From contig CATKXY010000009.1 in NCBI GenBank assembly GCA_949840915.1, forward strand, positions 47,701-111,700: a stretch of DNA of 64,000 nucleotides, in the 5' to 3' direction. The notes under the pieces were generated by a model. It made no database searches. It saw only the letters and a program-made list of their open reading frames with translations, and had not been told where the DNA came from. This document shows positions 18,831-27,615 of this stretch, one piece after another. The position numbers were made by a program, and so were the translations under genes. The stretch's first letter is position 1, and each line of letters begins with the position of its first letter. This stretch comes from an uncultured Lachnospiraceae bacterium (lineage in GTDB: Bacteria > Bacillota > Clostridia > Lachnospirales > Lachnospiraceae).

Positions 18831-20755
18831 GATGTAAGCTGACCTTCCTTTTTCTTCACACCCTGCTGCTCTACCACGGGCGCTGCCTGCTCTTTCAGCT
18901 CTCCGCTGTCCGGAATGGAGCCGATGACATTCTCCGCAAGCCAGTCCATGGTCATGATCTCCTCCGGCGACAGGCTTCCTTCCGGATCTTCAGTCACCGC
19001 ACCGTTCTGCGCATATAAAATACCCGAAAACGGATTGAAAGCCTCGGTGCATATGGCCGTTTTCAACAGACCCGACAGGCGTTTCTGACCAATGGGCAGA
19101 TGCTTGGAGAACACCACATCCACAACTCCCTCCGACATTCCCCACCAGTAATTGATCGCTTTTTTGCCCGCCAGATCATCATCGTACTTCCATGTCCCGT
19201 CCAGTATTGTCAGAATCAGCTGTTCATAAAACTTGCCCCAATGCCAAAGCGGCATGGCTAAATTTTTAGATCCCTCCTGACCGATGTGATACAGTCCAAA
19301 ATACCGGGAGGCCTCCTCCGGAACCGTCATATCTCTGCCGGAAACACAGGAAACTCCCATTTCTCCGATCTTCTGTTCAATATCCATCTCTTTTTTTGCA
19401 GACCATTCCAGATAGACTTTTGCCCTGGGATTTGTCAGCTTGGCCCCCAGTGCAAACGCATTGATGTTAGCGATAGATCCGTAGATCGGATAATCCGCGA
19501 TATAGGCCAGCCTGTTGTTGTCAGCCATCGCTCCCGCAATAGCCCCCATCAGAAATTTTGCCTCATACATACGGGAATAATACGTCCGGATATACCTGTG
19601 GGAAGTATTTAAGGAACAGTTTAGTATCCGGACTTTGGGATTTTCAATTGCAGCCTTCACGCTTGCCTGCGCAAAGGGAGGCGTTGTGGTAAAGATCAGA
19701 TCGCAGCCTGAATTCACAGCGTCCTCAAGCAGGCCGTCCACGTTTTCCCTGGTTCCGTTCTCGTAACTCACCGTATGTACTTCCTCCGGGAAGGTCTGTT
19801 CCAAATGCAGTCTTCCGAGCTCATGGGCATAGGTCCACGCACTGGTCCCGGGGGTCTTTTCGTAGATAAACGCTATCTGCAGTTTTCGTGCGGCCGGGGC
19901 AGACAGATGCAGGATATCAAACAGAGACTTCTTTTTCTGATTGGGTTTCATCTGCAGATCGATCTCCGAGTTCTCCCCCATAAGCACAAACTCTTCCCAG
20001 CTCTTAGCCACCAGCTGATGGATCTCGTCAGTGGTCTTGTCATCTATCGTGTCATAACCATGCAGCGTGATAAATGCCAGAAATGCGTCTCCCGGCGTGA
20101 TATTCAGCTTATCTCCGCCCTTGGCGCGGTATTCGGAGGCAAACCAGGTGTACATGGAACTGAATTTCATCAATTCCTCATCCGTCCACATTTCCCCCGG
20201 CTCCTTTCCCACCGCTTCCTGCAGCTTTGCAAAGGAACCCTCCTGGGTAAACCAGATATAGTTGATGGGCGCAGCGCGGTAAAAGTCCAGGAATTCATAG
20301 TATATCTTATTTTCCTTTTCCTCGGTGCGCTTGGGTATCACACGGATGACATTCCCGGGAATCGACACCGCCCCGCTGTATTTCATAACGCTGACTCTTT
20401 TGTTTCCCTCTGAAACATAAAATTTATTCATATATTCATAGGCCTTGATGGGCTCGCGAATACCCTCTTCCACATGGGAATCCAGAAGCTGAGCCCACTT
20501 ATAGGAAAACTCCGTATCCTCTCCCAGAAGAGGCATAAAATTTCCCGCAAAAGAACTGCTTCTCGCAACAGTCTTGGTTCCCACGATCTGCTCTATGGGG
20601 ATCTGTACGAGACCGATGGACACCTCCGAATAGGCAGTCCGGTCCGGTAAAATATCATCCAGCACCTGCAGGATCGGCTTCTCTCCCTTAAGCATCCTTG
20701 TCTGATAGTCCTTTTTTCCTGATTTCAATGCTTTCCTGTATTCTTCTCTTCCCAT
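18827..20755 (-). CDS. BMP-family solute-binding domain fused to N-terminal ParB-like segment; no signal peptide
   Basis: Start at ATG 20755 with AGGAGG; N-terminal IGLVQIPIEQIVG...VSEGNKRVSVMKYSGAVSIPGNVI; C-terminal IAFIYEKTPGTSAWTYAHELGRLHLEQTF...GAIAGAMADNNRLAYIADYPIYG. Confidence 0.75.
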   Translation of the reverse strand: MGREEYRKALKSGKKDYQTRMLKGEKPILQVLDDILPDRTAYSEVSIGLVQIPIEQIVGTKTVARSSSFAGNFMPLLGEDTEFSYKWAQLLDSHVEEGIREPIKAYEYMNKFYVSEGNKRVSVMKYSGAVSIPGNVIRVIPKRTEEKENKIYYEFLDFYRAAPINYIWFTQEGSFAKLQEAVGKEPGEMWTDEELMKFSSMYTWFASEYRAKGGDKLNITPGDAFLAFITLHGYDTIDDKTTDEIHQLVAKSWEEFVLMGENSEIDLQMKPNQKKKSLFDILHLSAPAARKLQIAFIYEKTPGTSAWTYAHELGRLHLEQTFPEEVHTVSYENGTRENVDGLLEDAVNSGCDLIFTTTPPFAQASVKAAIENPKVRILNCSLNTSHRYIRTYYSRMYEAKFLMGAIAGAMADNNRLAYIADYPIYGSIANINAFALGAKLTNPRAKVYLEWSAKKEMDIEQKIGEMGVSCVSGRDMTVPEEASRYFGLYHIGQEGSKNLAMPLWHWGKFYEQLILTILDGTWKYDDDLAGKKAINYWWGMSEGVVDVVFSKHLPIGQKRLSGLLKTAICTEAFNPFSGILYAQNGAVTEDPEGSLSPEEIMTMDWLAENVIGSIPDSGELKEQAAPVVEQQGVKKKEGQLTS

Positions 20756-20837
20756 TACATCCTCCTGTTTTACACCTTTTATGGTTTCATTCATATTATA
20801 CAATAAATCAAAATTTTATGCGAAGAAAGGTCTGTGT

Positions 20838-21614
20838 ATGACTACCCCCTATATGCTCCGGCTACAAAATATCAATTATTCCTATCATACTCTGCACGGC
20901 GAGACCAATGTCCTCAAGGACTTGTCCTTCGACGTAAAGGAAGGGGAATTCGTGGCGGTGGTAGGTTCCAGCGGATGCGGTAAATCAACTCTTTTATCAA
21001 TTATCGCAGGACTTCTGTCGCCCGAGTCCGGCACCATTGCCGTGAACAACCCTGACGGCTCCCTTCACTATCCGAGAGTGGGTTACATGCTGCAGCACGA
21101 TCATCTGTTTGAGTGGCGCAGCGTCTACAAAAATGTGATCCTTGGGCTGGAAATCAACCATATGCTCACGCAAGAGCGGATCAATTATGTAAATCAGCTG
21201 CTGCAGGACTATGACCTCGAGCAGTTTCGCGGCAAACGCCCCGGAGAGCTCTCCGGCGGCATGAAGCAGCGGGCCGCTCTGATCCGCACCCTGGCTCTGG
21301 ATCCTCAGCTTCTGCTTCTGGATGAGCCCTTCAGCGCGCTGGACTATCAGACGAGGCTCTCCGTGTCGGCCGACATCTGCAGACTCATCCGCCGCACCGG
21401 CAAAACCATGCTTCTGATCACCCATGATCTATCGGAGGCCATCTCGCTGGCAGACCGTGTCATCGTTCTGAGCAGACGCCCGGCCACTGTAAAATGTGAG
21501 ATTCCCATTCATCTGACGCTGACAGACGACTCTCCTCTGGCGGCCAGAAATGCGCCGGAATTCAACAGTTATTTCAATCGATTATGGGAGGAGATCAAAA
21601 ATGGAGAACCTTAA
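20838..21614 (+). CDS. ABC transporter ATP-binding protein (nitrate/sulfonate/taurine type)
   Basis: GSSGCGKSTLLSIIAGL, LSGGMKQRAALIRTL, LLLLDEPFSALDYQTR. Confidence 0.92.
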   Translation: MTTPYMLRLQNINYSYHTLHGETNVLKDLSFDVKEGEFVAVVGSSGCGKSTLLSIIAGLLSPESGTIAVNNPDGSLHYPRVGYMLQHDHLFEWRSVYKNVILGLEINHMLTQERINYVNQLLQDYDLEQFRGKRPGELSGGMKQRAALIRTLALDPQLLLLDEPFSALDYQTRLSVSADICRLIRRTGKTMLLITHDLSEAISLADRVIVLSRRPATVKCEIPIHLTLTDDSPLAARNAPEFNSYFNRLWEEIKNGEP

Positions 21615-22425
21615 AGTCAATACTCATGCGGAGCCCACAAAACAGGAGCTGTTCATGCGGCAGCATCTCAGACACCACAGGCAGATTGCTCTCCTGCGCC
21701 TGCTCCTGCTGGTGCTTTTTTTGATTGTCTGGGAGGTAAGCGCCCGCACCGGAGTTATCGACAGCTTCTTCTTTTCCAGTCCCTGTAAGGTAATGCTGCT
21801 TCTGTGGGAGATGTGCAAAGATTACAGTATTTTCGGGCATGTAGGCATCACCCTGTTCGAGACCTTAGTCAGCTTCCTGCTGGTATTTCTGGTGAGTCTC
21901 GTCACCGCTACTCTGTTGTGGTACTCGCAGAAGCTGTCGGAGATACTGGAGCCCTATCTCGTGGTTTTGAACAGTCTGCCCAAATCGGCTCTGGCTCCTC
22001 TCTTTATCGTCTGGCTGGGTACCGGGACCAAGACCATCATTGTGGCCGGCATCTCCGTGGCGGTATTTGGTTCCATCATAAGCTTTTACACTGCGTTCAG
22101 GCAATGTGACCCTGAGAAGATCACTCTGATCTACACCCTCGGCGGAAGCAGACGGGATGCATTCCATAAGGTAGTCCTGCCCGCATCCGTTCCGCTGCTC
22201 TTAAGCACCACCAAAGTCAATATCGGCCTGGCCCTGGTGGGCGTAATTATCGGAGAGTTCCTGGCTGCCAGAAGAGGTCTGGGATATCTGATCATCTATG
22301 GCTCACAGGTATTCCAGCTCAATCTTGTGATCCTAAACGTATTGCTTCTGTGCATTATTGCCATGGGATTTTACAAGGGCATTCAGATGATTGAGCATCA
22401 CATCCGAAAAAAGATGCAATTGTAA
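21601..22425 (+). CDS. ABC transporter permease (SsuC/TauC-like)
   Basis: GSRRDAFHKVVLPASVPLLLSTTKVNIGLALVGVIIGEFLAARRGLGYLI. Confidence 0.9.
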   Translation: MENLKVNTHAEPTKQELFMRQHLRHHRQIALLRLLLLVLFLIVWEVSARTGVIDSFFFSSPCKVMLLLWEMCKDYSIFGHVGITLFETLVSFLLVFLVSLVTATLLWYSQKLSEILEPYLVVLNSLPKSALAPLFIVWLGTGTKTIIVAGISVAVFGSIISFYTAFRQCDPEKITLIYTLGGSRRDAFHKVVLPASVPLLLSTTKVNIGLALVGVIIGEFLAARRGLGYLIIYGSQVFQLNLVILNVLLLCIIAMGFYKGIQMIEHHIRKKMQL

Positions 22426-22436
22426 AAGACTGAAAA

Positions 22437-22464
22437 TTCCCGCAGACAAAGCTGTCCGCGGGAA
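22437..22464 (-). terminator. Rho-independent-type terminator downstream of tRNA-Thr
   Basis: Minus strand TTCCCGCGGACAGCTTTGTCTGCGGGAA followed by TTTTCAGTCTTTT. Confidence 0.72.
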
Positions 22465-22481
22465 CCATACATACCCTGTAA

Positions 22482-22554
22482 AGCTGAAAATGGGACTCGA
22501 ACCCACGACCCCTTCATTACGAGTGAAGTGCTCTACCAACTGAGCTATTTCAGC
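22482..22554 (-). tRNA. tRNA-Thr (anticodon CGT), CCA not encoded
   Basis: GCTGAAATAGCTCAGTTGGTAGAGCACTTCACTCGTAATGAAGGGGTCGTGGGTTCGAGTCCCATTTTCAGC; cloverleaf pairs, loop CTCGTAA. Confidence 0.95.
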
Positions 22555-22651
22555 ACATGGCGCGCCCAGGCGCAACCAACAAACTATATTATAATCGGTA
22601 TTTTGTATTTTTGCAACAAAAAATTTAATTTATGGTCAAATATTCCCTTTT

Positions 22652-23674
22652 CTATATGGTCTTCTTCCTGGACATCCGCAGATATTCCATAGCTGTCTGA
22701 AGCGGTATACTCAGCTTATTCTGCAGTTTTTCCAGAATCGCGTCCTCAGAGAGGCCGTACTCCATGCCCATCTCTATAATTCCTTCTGCTTTACCCTCTG
22801 CTTTACCCTCTGCCATTCCCTCCGCCTTGCCTTCTGCTCTTCCCTCTTCCTTCCAGTCCCGTCTCATTTCCTCTACCGCCAGACACATATTGCACTCTCC
22901 TTTTGTAAATATATCCGTTTTCTTTAAGATATCCACACTGTCCGTCATAACCGCCATAGTCTCCGCCGTCTCCGGTGTCAAATGGGAAAACGCCTCCCCG
23001 CTCCACAGCCTTATCAATCCATCTTTATCCTGCCGCAGCTGCAGCACCGCCAAAAGCAATTTTAAATCTGTGCCAAAACATGTGAGATCATGCTTCTCTC
23101 CCGCACAAAACAGCGTCATTCCGTAATCATGAAATAAATCCTGCCAGCCATCGGCATCTTTTCCGAACCGCATCATGTCCTTCAGGCTTCTCGGCCCGTT
23201 CCAGGGTTCTGTTCCATGATAAAAACAGATCGTATAGACAGGACTGAGTTTATCCTCCTGTCTCAGCCGTTTTATCCAGTTCCCCGCAGACCGCCCCTGC
23301 ATTTCCATCGCCGCTCTCCTGCGGCTTATGATATCCCGTATCTGCCGTCCATACTCCATCTGGTCATAACGCATGATGCGCCAAGGCATTGCGTAGTCGA
23401 TGGCATTTTGATTCTCAACCGCCGTAATGATAAAACTCTCTCCTGTTCTCATCCTTTTTCGGATATCCCGAACGCTCCCCTCATACCGGAGCTGTTCTCC
23501 GGCCTTCGCCTGAAAAACGGCATCCGAAAAAACATCCACACAGCGCTCCGAGGCATCCTCCAGCAGTTCCCCCCGCACCACCGGCCTGCCGTCAAAGAGT
23601 ACGGCATTAAACAGATCCGCAAACCTCTCGTTGTCCGACAGGTAGCGGTACATCGCATCGTCGTATTTTCCCAT
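22652..23674 (-). CDS. Rpn family recombination-promoting nuclease/putative transposase
   Basis: ELLEDASERCVDVFSDAVF...; VENQNAIDYAMPWRIMRYDQMEYGRQI PD-(D/E)XK-like; EGRAEGKAEGMAEGKAEGKAEG tail. Confidence 0.82.
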   Translation of the reverse strand: MGKYDDAMYRYLSDNERFADLFNAVLFDGRPVVRGELLEDASERCVDVFSDAVFQAKAGEQLRYEGSVRDIRKRMRTGESFIITAVENQNAIDYAMPWRIMRYDQMEYGRQIRDIISRRRAAMEMQGRSAGNWIKRLRQEDKLSPVYTICFYHGTEPWNGPRSLKDMMRFGKDADGWQDLFHDYGMTLFCAGEKHDLTCFGTDLKLLLAVLQLRQDKDGLIRLWSGEAFSHLTPETAETMAVMTDSVDILKKTDIFTKGECNMCLAVEEMRRDWKEEGRAEGKAEGMAEGKAEGKAEGIIEMGMEYGLSEDAILEKLQNKLSIPLQTAMEYLRMSRKKTI

Positions 23675-23974
23675 AATCCTCCTGTCTGCAGAGGACTCGT
23701 CAAGCGCCAGCCCTCCGCCACTGTCCCTATTTACCTGATACTTCGTTTAAGTGGAAAAAGGCATCCTTGCCGCGGCAGAACTGCCGTAGAAAATCCAGAA
23801 TATTTTCAACACGATTTTATGTTTTGTAAAATCATTTTAATGCATTTCAGCCCCACTGTCAAGTGCCGGCACAAATTTGTGATTGTTTCATGGCTCAATT
23901 TGATACATGAGTCCCCGACACAAGTATGATACCTGCGCCGGAGGCTGACCTCTTTGTATGATATTCTCAATATT

Positions 23975-24290
23975 CTAATCTTTCCAGAACTTAAGCAGCA
24001 CATCAAGAGGTTTTGCCGTGATCTTGAATTTAACCGTCTTAGTTCCGCCGTAATCGTTCAGACCTTTGAAGGTCACAGTTGCAGAGCCTTTCTTGGTGTT
24101 GTTCCGGTAACTGCCCGGCACAGGTGTTATGGTAATCTTTGTCTCCTTCCGATCCGTCCCAAGAGGAGTACTCCTCTCGGGAATGCTCTTCTGCGGATAC
24201 CCCGGGTTCTGCCGCCTGTACGAATATTCCCGTCTCCGGTACCCAGACATTGCCAAACGCCAATGACACGCAGAGCACATTTTAGGAAGC
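23975..24290 (-). pseudogene. Decayed remnant of a secreted repeat protein: signal-peptide-like segment and one C-terminal repeat in different frames
   Basis: Frame a: LCVSLAFGNVWVPETGIFVQAAEPGVSAEE; frame b: KITITPVPGSYRNNTKKGSATVTFKGLNDYGGTKTVKFKITAK. Confidence 0.65.
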
Positions 24291-24321
24291 ATTCGTATCA
24301 TCCTCTGCGGCTGTGGCTCCC

Positions 24322-25176
24322 TTACTTATCCGCTCCGCGCAGATGCACATCCAATTGATTGAACGGAATCTCAATCTCCGCCTCATCCAGTACATATTTG
24401 CAATTTTCTGTGATACGCCATTTTCCTTCCCAGAACTCTTCATTTGTGAACCAGCACCGAAGGTTTAAGAATACGGCGGACTCTCCCAGTTCTTCCACAA
24501 ATACATTGATATCCTTGCTCTTTAAAACCTTATCGTCCTCCCTGAGCATTTGAAGCAAAACATCCTTTGCCTTTTTCAGGTCAGCCCCGTAAGCGATCCC
24601 TACCTTCACATCCGCCCGCCGGCAATGTCTTGTGGTGACATTCACAATACTGTTGTTGGCCAGAGCACCGTTTGGCAGGATAATTTCCCGGTTGTCGGGT
24701 GTCACCAGCTTCGTATAAAAAATCTGGATCTCCGAGACCTCGCCCTCCTTACCCGAAGCACCCTCCACGATATAATCCCCCACCTTAAACGGCTTTAAGA
24801 GCAGGATCAGCACGCCTCCGGCCAGATTGGAAAGACTTCCCTGAACCGCCAGACCGATGGCCACGCCGGCGCTTCCCAGAAGGGCGACAATGCTTGCCGC
24901 GTCCACACCAAAGGAGGATGCGATCATAAAGGCCAGAACCACATACAGAGCGGCCTTCAGGAAGGAATCCGCAAACTGTACCACACCCACATCAGCCTTC
25001 GCTCTCTCCATCCCCCGGTGTACTGCTCTGCGAATAAATTTAATGACCTGCGAACCGATAATAAAACAAATCACGGCGAAGAGTACACGTCCGCCTAAAT
25101 TCAAAGCTTTCTCACCCAGGCTGTTCAGCATGGTCTCGATCAGAACCGGATCCGGCTTCAGCCCGAAGCGGCTCAT
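24322..25176 (-). CDS. Mechanosensitive ion channel family protein (MscS)
   Basis: LLGSAGVAIGLAVQGSLSNLAGGVLILLLKPFKVGDYIV. Confidence 0.94.
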   Translation of the reverse strand: MSRFGLKPDPVLIETMLNSLGEKALNLGGRVLFAVICFIIGSQVIKFIRRAVHRGMERAKADVGVVQFADSFLKAALYVVLAFMIASSFGVDAASIVALLGSAGVAIGLAVQGSLSNLAGGVLILLLKPFKVGDYIVEGASGKEGEVSEIQIFYTKLVTPDNREIILPNGALANNSIVNVTTRHCRRADVKVGIAYGADLKKAKDVLLQMLREDDKVLKSKDINVFVEELGESAVFLNLRCWFTNEEFWEGKWRITENCKYVLDEAEIEIPFNQLDVHLRGADK

Positions 25177-27572
25177 TGTTTCTTACCTCCTGCCGCAGAC
25201 TTTTTCACAGAGGTCTTCTTCCCGACTGAAGTCTTTTTCGCGGAGGTCTTTTTTACAGCAGTCTTTTTTTCTGCTGCCGGCCTTTTCACGGGCGTGTTCT
25301 TCCTGATACGTTCCTCGATGACCCTGGTCAGCTCCTCCTCCGTGTAGGGTACGAAACGCAGTATGCTCAGGGATTGTGCCGCCAGCTTCACGGTGATGGA
25401 CTGTTTCCTGTCGTCCCACTCTCTGTCCGTGGCCGCCTTGACACGACTGTTCACCACGCCGCTTCCGCCGTATTTCAAAGCGTCGGTATTCAAAATCTCT
25501 TTGTATTTTCCCTCATAGGGAACGCCTGTGGTAATCTCCTGCTCCACTCCGGCAAAATTCGCCACGATCAGCAGCACATCCTCAGGGTCTTCGGTCTTTC
25601 TTAAAAAAGTCAGATAACAGTCATTGGCAGAGATATTGTTAATCCACTCAAAGCCCTCCGGACTGTCGTCCAGCGCATAAAGCGCGGGAGTGCCGCAATA
25701 CAGACTGTTCAAATCCTTCACAAGCTCCGCCACGCCGGCATGATCAGGCTGTTCCAGCAGCTCCCACTGCAGCCTTCGATTCTCGTTCCACTCGTCAAAC
25801 TCCGCAAAATCCTGCCCCATGAACAGAGCCTTCTTGCCGGGATGAGTCATCATATAGCCGTAGGTAAGCCTGAGGGCGGCAAACTTGTCCTTTGGCTCCC
25901 CGGGCATCTTACCGACCATGGTGGCCTTGCCGTGTACCACCTCGTCATGTGAAAACACCAGCATAAAATGCTCGCTGTACGCATAGATCATGCTGAAGGT
26001 GAGCTCTCCGTGATGATGGCTTCTGAAATAGGGATCATATTTGATATAAGTCAGATAATCATTCATAAATCCCATATTCCACTTTAAATCAAAGCCCAGA
26101 CCGCCCTCTTCCAGAGCGCCTGTAATCTGAGGAAACGCCGTACTCTCTTCAGCGATGGAGAGCACACCGGGATTGCGCTTTTTCAGAACGGAGTTCAGAT
26201 GCTTGATCATCTCGATGGCCTCCAGATTCTCTTTGCCGCCGTACATATTTGCAACCCACTCTCCGTCGTTTTTGCCATAATCTAAATAGAGCATACTGGC
26301 CACTGCATCCATCCGAATGGCATCCGCATGAAATTTTTCCACCCAGAAGAGTGCATTTGCAATGAGATAATTGCTCACCTCAGGGCGGCCGTAATTGTAG
26401 ATCAGCGTCCCCCAATGAGGATGGAAGCCCTGCCGGGGATCTTTGTGCTCATAGAGACAGGTGCCGTCAAAATTGGAAAGTCCATAGGTATCTCTGGGAA
26501 AATGGGCAGGAACCCAGTCCAGAATGACACCGATTCCCGCTTTGTGCAGCTCGTTTACAAAATACATAAAATCCTCAGGGCTGCCATAGCGGGCGGTGGG
26601 CGCGTAATAGCCGATAACCTGATAGCCCCAGGAACCGTCGAAGGGATGCTCCATCACGGGCATCAGCTCAACATGAGTATAATTCATCTTTTTCACATAT
26701 TCGATCACCTTGGGAGCGATCTCTCTGTAATTGGCATAAACCTCTCCCTCTCCGGGCTCCACAAAAGAACCCAGGTAGAGCTCGTAGACGCTGACAGGTG
26801 CATTGCCTGTCTGGAAGCGCTCCCGGTTGAGGATAAACTCCTGATCTTCCCAGGCAAAGCCTCGCAGATCGGCCACCACCGAGGCTGTCTCCGGACGAAG
26901 CTGTGCCGCATTGCAGTAAGGATCCGCCTTCAGATAGGTGACGCCGCCGCGCAACTTCAGCTCGAATTTATAGTTATCCCCCTTTTGTACGCCGGGGATG
27001 AACAGTTCAAAGATACCGGAATCCCAGAGTCTGCGCATCTGATGCACTCTGCCGTCCCAGCCGTTAAAGTCCCCCGTCACACTGACACGCATGGCCCCGG
27101 GAGCCCACACCGCAAACAGCACGCCCTCCTGACCGTCAAGCTCCATGGGATGTGCTCCCAGCTTCTCATAGATCGTATAGTGAATGCCGTTTTTGAATTT
27201 ATCCGTGTCTTCCTTTGTGATAACCGGAGCAAAGCGATAAGGGTCTCCCAGCTCTCTCTTCACACCGTCTTTTCCTGTTACAAGGAAGGTGTAGGCGGGG
27301 AGCTTCTTCGCCGGGATCAGGGCGGCAAAATACCCGTCCTCATCCGCCAGCTCAAGCGGAAAATCTTTCTTCCAGAATGCCTCGCTCTCAGCGCCTGTAC
27401 CCGTACCGTTCCACTTGATCTGCGCTTCCTTCGCCTCGGGAAAATATGCCTGCAGAAGGATGCGGCCGCCGGACTTATGCGGTCCCAGAATAGCATGGGG
27501 ATCGTCGCTCTCCGAATATATGATCTCCTCGATCTGAGGCCAGTTCATCAATTTATACAGTTTATTTGTCAT
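25173..27572 (-). CDS. glgB: 1,4-alpha-glucan branching enzyme with Lys/Thr/Ser-rich C-terminal tail
   Basis: GVILDWVPAHFPRD, DAIRMDAVASMLYLD, LSIAEEST, VFSHDEVVHGK; tail KKTAVKKTSAKKTSVGKKTSVKKSAAGGKKQ. Confidence 0.96.
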   Translation of the reverse strand: MTNKLYKLMNWPQIEEIIYSESDDPHAILGPHKSGGRILLQAYFPEAKEAQIKWNGTGTGAESEAFWKKDFPLELADEDGYFAALIPAKKLPAYTFLVTGKDGVKRELGDPYRFAPVITKEDTDKFKNGIHYTIYEKLGAHPMELDGQEGVLFAVWAPGAMRVSVTGDFNGWDGRVHQMRRLWDSGIFELFIPGVQKGDNYKFELKLRGGVTYLKADPYCNAAQLRPETASVVADLRGFAWEDQEFILNRERFQTGNAPVSVYELYLGSFVEPGEGEVYANYREIAPKVIEYVKKMNYTHVELMPVMEHPFDGSWGYQVIGYYAPTARYGSPEDFMYFVNELHKAGIGVILDWVPAHFPRDTYGLSNFDGTCLYEHKDPRQGFHPHWGTLIYNYGRPEVSNYLIANALFWVEKFHADAIRMDAVASMLYLDYGKNDGEWVANMYGGKENLEAIEMIKHLNSVLKKRNPGVLSIAEESTAFPQITGALEEGGLGFDLKWNMGFMNDYLTYIKYDPYFRSHHHGELTFSMIYAYSEHFMLVFSHDEVVHGKATMVGKMPGEPKDKFAALRLTYGYMMTHPGKKALFMGQDFAEFDEWNENRRLQWELLEQPDHAGVAELVKDLNSLYCGTPALYALDDSPEGFEWINNISANDCYLTFLRKTEDPEDVLLIVANFAGVEQEITTGVPYEGKYKEILNTDALKYGGSGVVNSRVKAATDREWDDRKQSITVKLAAQSLSILRFVPYTEEELTRVIEERIRKNTPVKRPAAEKKTAVKKTSAKKTSVGKKTSVKKSAAGGKKQ

Positions 27573-27615
27573 GTGGGGACTCCTCTCCTCTATTTTATGC
27601 CTTATTGATTATGCC

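Noticed and set aside
22333-22575. 80-aa minus ORF (AEIAQLVEHFTRNEGVVGSSPIF)
   Set aside because: Translation of the tRNA-Thr gene region; a well-known type of spurious ORF.
23806-24006. 66-aa minus ORF between the Rpn gene and the remnant
   Set aside because: No start context or recognisable sequence; overlaps the remnant's 3' end and intergenic DNA.
26328-27608. 426-aa plus-strand ORF opposite glgB
   Set aside because: Shadow ORF antisense to a clearly coding gene; no recognisable motifs. The same applies to 3647..4726, 5279..6133, 16607..17434, 36280..37518, 45617..46666 and 55844..56974.
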